A DNA stretch of 64,000 nt from Dipylidium caninum (taxonomy: Eukaryota; Platyhelminthes; Cestoda; Cyclophyllidea; Dipylidiidae). The notes under the pieces are model-generated. The model did not search any database. It had not been told where the DNA came from and saw only the letters and a program-made list of their open reading frames with translations. The translations under genes were made by a program, and so were the position numbers. Numbering within the stretch: the first letter of the stretch is position 1; every line of letters begins with the position of its first letter. The DNA lies in assembly GCA_017562135.1 (NCBI GenBank), contig QEYB01000100.1, forward strand, positions 81,327 through 145,326, given 5' to 3'. Positions 60,489-64,000 of this stretch are shown here, piece after piece.

Positions 60489-61060
60489 ACGAGTTTTCAC
60501 TCTCCAAATAACGACCCGAGTCACGCGCTTATTTGCTGTCAAGTGGATTTTATCACGAAGCTCATTTAAATGAAAGTTCTAATCGCAGCCTTGGCCTAAC
60601 GCAACGGATTGCGGCGACTGTCACTCGCGAGGGACTCTTAGGCGAATCAGTTCGCTTCTCTATTCGCGGCCCCCGCACCGACCAACATATCGTCCAACGG
60701 CTCAGCATGAAGGTAGAAGGAGGCCGAGGGAGCGCTTGCCGCATCCCATCCGATTTGCACCTTGTCAAGGCTCATTGTGAGCCATGAAGAGGAAAGGGAG
60801 TTAAAGGACCTGCGAGAACAAGGAAGACAACCAACACGGACAAAAGTCAAGTCAAGTGGAGGAGGGTGGATGAGGGGAAACAGTGTATTTATTAATGGAA
60901 AGCGCACTGAACAAAGCAGATTATAGCAGAGCAGAGCGGGTTGAGGCGGGGCTGGACAGGGGTGAGTCTGCTTACTGAATCGAGTTAAGACGGAACGAGA
61001 TTTTGTGGGTTCGAAGGCACACCTCTTCCTGGTGAGGAGGCAACAGGCGAATGGGTGGGA
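60489..61060. other. No gene seen
   Basis: Unique sequence right of the proposed inversion breakpoint; the frame at 60,647-60,907 (minus) is unsupported. Confidence 0.45.
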
Positions 61061-61283
61061 TCATCGCCGTCTCCGTGGTTGGGGAAAGCGACTGCATAAA
61101 TTCAGGTCTATGTGCCGTTTGATGTACTTGTTAGCCGCTTCCCTCAGATTGAACAGCAACAGTCTTTTGTGAAGACTCTTCGTCGCCCTTATCTTTCCAT
61201 CCACCCGCATTGCAATGCGCAGGGCCTCCAAGTACGTTTTCTCATCCGTAACAAACTTGTCATTGTCAGTGGTGCTGCTGCTC

Positions 61284-61314
<31 letters not shown>

Positions 61315-61351
61315 CATTGATAGACGAATTGTCACGAGCGCGAGTAGTCAT
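61061..61351 (-). CDS. Hypothetical poly-serine protein or exon
   Basis: From ATG 61,351, 96 codons run to TGA. Residues 11-26 are Ser-rich, coded by an AGC run (CTG on the plus strand, about 61,275-61,313). A charged, probably helical part follows (DEKTYLEALRIAMRVDGK, then HKRLLLFNLREAANKYIKRH), with a basic end (QPRRRR). This half reads like real protein, unlike most frames here. No family is recognised; it may be an exon of a larger gene. The serine tract length is likely to vary between individuals. Confidence 0.4.
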
Positions 61352-61939
61352 TGTTGGGCGATGCTGTTGCCAACCGCGTATGCGAGCGAGCAATGCGGCA
61401 ACAAGGTGACGCAATGATCTTTAATAGGATTGACGAAAGAGGACAGTTGCAAAACGCATCGCCATCTCATTGGATGGACTGCGATTGGCCAATTATCGGT
61501 GTTGAAATGGGCGCCGATTTCACAGGACAGTTTTGTGGTGCTCAGGACTGTTTGGTCATCCTGACAGTTGTCATGTAATTAAATGGGCTTTTCATGTGAA
61601 ATGCAAGTGGGCACAAGCGGTCGATTATGACAGCACAGACTGGTCCAGGTGCCAATGGGAAATGAGGCATTTGACGTTGCTCGCATCGATTGTTCCACAT
61701 GTCTACTCTTTGTTACCTCGTCATCGAAAGTCTTCGTAAAACGTCCCCATCCTCTTTTATGGCTTCTGCTTCGAAATGTTGGCAGAACCTCATTGAAAAT
61801 GGAGTAATGTGGGTGTGCGTTGAGGACAAGCTTCATAGTGGAGAAGAGAGTGGTTTGGCGCGTAGACCCAAGTTGACGGTATGGCCGAAAAGACGGTATG
61901 TGCGAGGCTGAATAACGAAGGAGTTGAACTCTTTTCAAG

Positions 61940-62200
61940 CGATATTTTCAGTGTGGGGAAGGCTATTGGGGTAACCTCAGTCATTGTGGAACAGCCCAAC
62001 TCTTTCGCCGCATCCCTGCATTTTCCAACAATGTTGCGACCTCTCGTGGACGTGTGCTCATGTACCGGTTAGAACCTAATGGCCACGGTCCGACAGAGTA
62101 GGCGATACCATTTGACGTTAGGGGACTCAAGCGAAGTAGACAGATGTTCCGTGGTCACTGAGTGCGTGTTCCTAGACCTTCCCTCATTTACATTCTTTTC
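61940..62200 (+). repeat. Inverted repeat R2, copy 2
   Basis: Partner of 57,745-58,020. Similarity fades beyond CTCATTTACATTC near 62,195, where the copies differ by a deletion. It spans the proposed inversion breakpoint at 60,488. Confidence 0.65.
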
Positions 62201-64000
62201 AAATACTCGGTTACCACGTACAGAACATGGTGATGCAGTGAGCTGCAGCGAACATAAAGCAAACGGATGAGCACATTTATTGTGGTGTGTCTCATTTGAA
62301 GTTCTGCAGCCCGGCAGAAATAAGGGCGTCAACAGGGCGACGCGAACATGTTTTGAAAATGCGTTTTGCGTGCAGTCAGGATTGGTCGAAGGGGTCAGTG
62401 AAGGCCTTGACCCCAGGAGCACTGTCGGTCGCGTTTCGCTAATCAGAGACAGCTGGAGGTGTGAATTTGGCACCACCAAATGCGAGTGAGCGCGTACAGA
62501 TATGCCAAGCTGTGAGGAGAGATTGGTGGAGGTGTGATCGCATGTGGCTTCCGGTCTGATCAAGGAGGTTCGGGTGCACCTCAGAAGCCATGCACCCAGC
62601 GGGTCGGGGAGGTGGGGGATGGTAATTCGGGTGGTGGATGTGCTTTCTATGAGTGTCGTAGACCCTGTGACAAGATGTCCTCTCGTTTGTGCCCACCAAT
62701 GATGCTCGCATGCCCGACAGACCGTGATGGAGACGCGAGCAGGGCGAGATCAGCCAAGGGGCTTCTGAGTCAGACCTCCACCCCTTGAAGGAACAAGCAG
62801 TTGGAGGTGAAGTCTGTTGACCATTCCAAATCTTCCTTTCTAAAGGCGCCATTCTGTGCTTCCCTACTGTGGGAATTGACATTTTGCGGGCGAGAAATTG
62901 CCAGCACACCTTTACTGAGTTGCTTCCTTACCTGTCCATCTCTTTATGAAAAGCACGTTCTCATTCATTTTCATGGAAATTATTTTCTCCCCCATCGTTT
63001 CCGCCACCGGCGGCACCTAATTTCAACGCTCTACCGCTCTTATACACGCCATGTAAATACCTTTCCTGCTGAACAAATGTTTAATTACGTAATACTTGGT
63101 GCTACAATTGACATGCAATGGAGAGTGAAAGGGAAAAGTGTGGCCGGGAGTTGAAGGAATGGGAGAAATCTTGGAGCAGGAGGGGGAAACAGTGGGCAAA
63201 TCCATGGACACCGGAAGATTCAACTTCGACCTGGCCATGACGGCTGCTGAATTTAGCGTCTGCCGAAATTTGGGAGTGGATTGTTGGGGAAATGAATCCA
63301 TGTCTAATCGGCCTAATACCTCGAGTCTCACCTTGCCTCGTTCCCCAAATATGGAGGATATTATTTGACGATGCTCTTGTTCAGGGCCTTCAAAATTTTT
63401 TCCTTGTGAAATCTATTCACGCCGTCTACATTAGAGGGGACTTTGCTTAGCTTGCCGAGGCCCGATTCCCTTCTTGCATGCATGAACGAATTGGTAACCA
63501 ATAGTTTGTGGGGGAACCTCCCATCTACCCCGACTACTGATCTCCACCATCCTTCTCCTCTTATTCCCCGTTCCCGTCCCCTTCTCCCGACAATGTCCGG
63601 AAAGTCCCCCCTAACACCAGTGTGAAACCCCGGTGTGGTTTTTCCAATTTTTACCTTTTTTTATTCAACCGCAAATCAAGTGTGTTGATCCAATCGCAAA
63701 TCGAGCCCCTCTCGCTTGATTGGTTTCCACGCAAAACCAATCGTGCCGGATTGTTTACGTTTTGGAGGGATCTCAATCAACGTGCCGCAAGATCTCCCCT
63801 TCGAAACATTGGAATGATTAGAATATGTAACATAGTCCCCGAAAAGGAACCTCATATTTGGGTGAATTTGTTCAAACAAATAATTCCTTAATGACGGTAA
63901 GCCCAACCAAACAGGAGAATGTCGTGTTGCAATTTTCCAAAGTGACCGTATTTGGAACCTAACTCCCCAAAAGAAGTAAGAGAAGCAGAGAGCAGATTTT
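62201..64000. other. No gene seen
   Basis: Minus-strand frame 62,439-62,909 (156 codons) and plus-strand frame 62,801-63,154 have no second copy, domain or splice support. Nothing else was recognised to the end of the window. Confidence 0.45.

Noticed and set aside
62439..62909. 156-codon minus-strand ORF
   Set aside because: No start context, second copy or domain; the opposite strand is also open.
1..64000. CRISPR array, integron, prophage or bacterial operon
   Set aside because: No spaced direct repeats, ribosome-binding sites or contiguous operon-like genes; spliced genes point to a eukaryote.

Overview
The window reads as nuclear DNA of an animal, most likely an invertebrate. The evidence is short GT-AG introns (about 60 to 130 nt), consensus donors, TATA boxes at metazoan spacing, one gene of the metazoan PIM kinase family, long gene-poor stretches, microsatellites and dispersed repeats with a Pol III-like B box. 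A parasitic flatworm is my best guess, held loosely. Nothing looks bacterial or viral.

The dominant feature is a large imperfect palindrome. Left arm: about 2,199-23,111. Right arm, reverse-complemented: about 30,241-49,378. A spacer of about 7.1 kb separates them. The inner part of the arms (left 18.1-23.1 kb, right 30.2-35.3 kb) is nearly identical. The outer parts are roughly 85-95% identical by eye and carry many indels, a 1,234-base left-only insertion and left-only TGCC microsatellite growth. A further block, 810-2,198, directly precedes the left arm. Its counterpart lies not beside the right arm but at 59,060-60,488 in direct orientation. Both breakpoints fall at the position homologous to left base 2,198, which is what an inversion of 49,379-60,488 would leave.

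Genes are few and mostly present in two copies, one per arm. The clearest is a PIM-type kinase homologue. The right copy (32,844-34,124, minus) has a full five-exon model of 327 codons. The left copy (19,230-20,507, plus) has a 2-nt deletion and a lost conserved tryptophan. Both carry Lys in place of the HRD catalytic Asp, so a pseudokinase is predicted. A small five-exon gene shows the opposite pattern: intact on the left (10,020-10,639), dead on the right (nonsense codon, lost acceptor, frameshift, lost donor). Other arm-paired items are two putative terminal exons, a three-exon minus-strand model, a degraded membrane-protein exon, an ORF of about 108 codons below a GC-box cluster, and several conserved ORFs of unknown meaning.

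The spacer holds a minus-strand TATA box and first-exon candidate near 24.4 kb, much apparently empty sequence, and at 29,155-30,240 a third, more diverged copy of the arm segment 35.0-36.7 kb. That copy directly abuts the inner end of the right arm. The right flank (49.4-64 kb) is a mosaic of dispersed and inverted repeats with one poly-serine ORF (61,061-61,351, minus). All alignments were made by eye, so boundaries are good to about 10-50 bases unless a splice site or codon is named.
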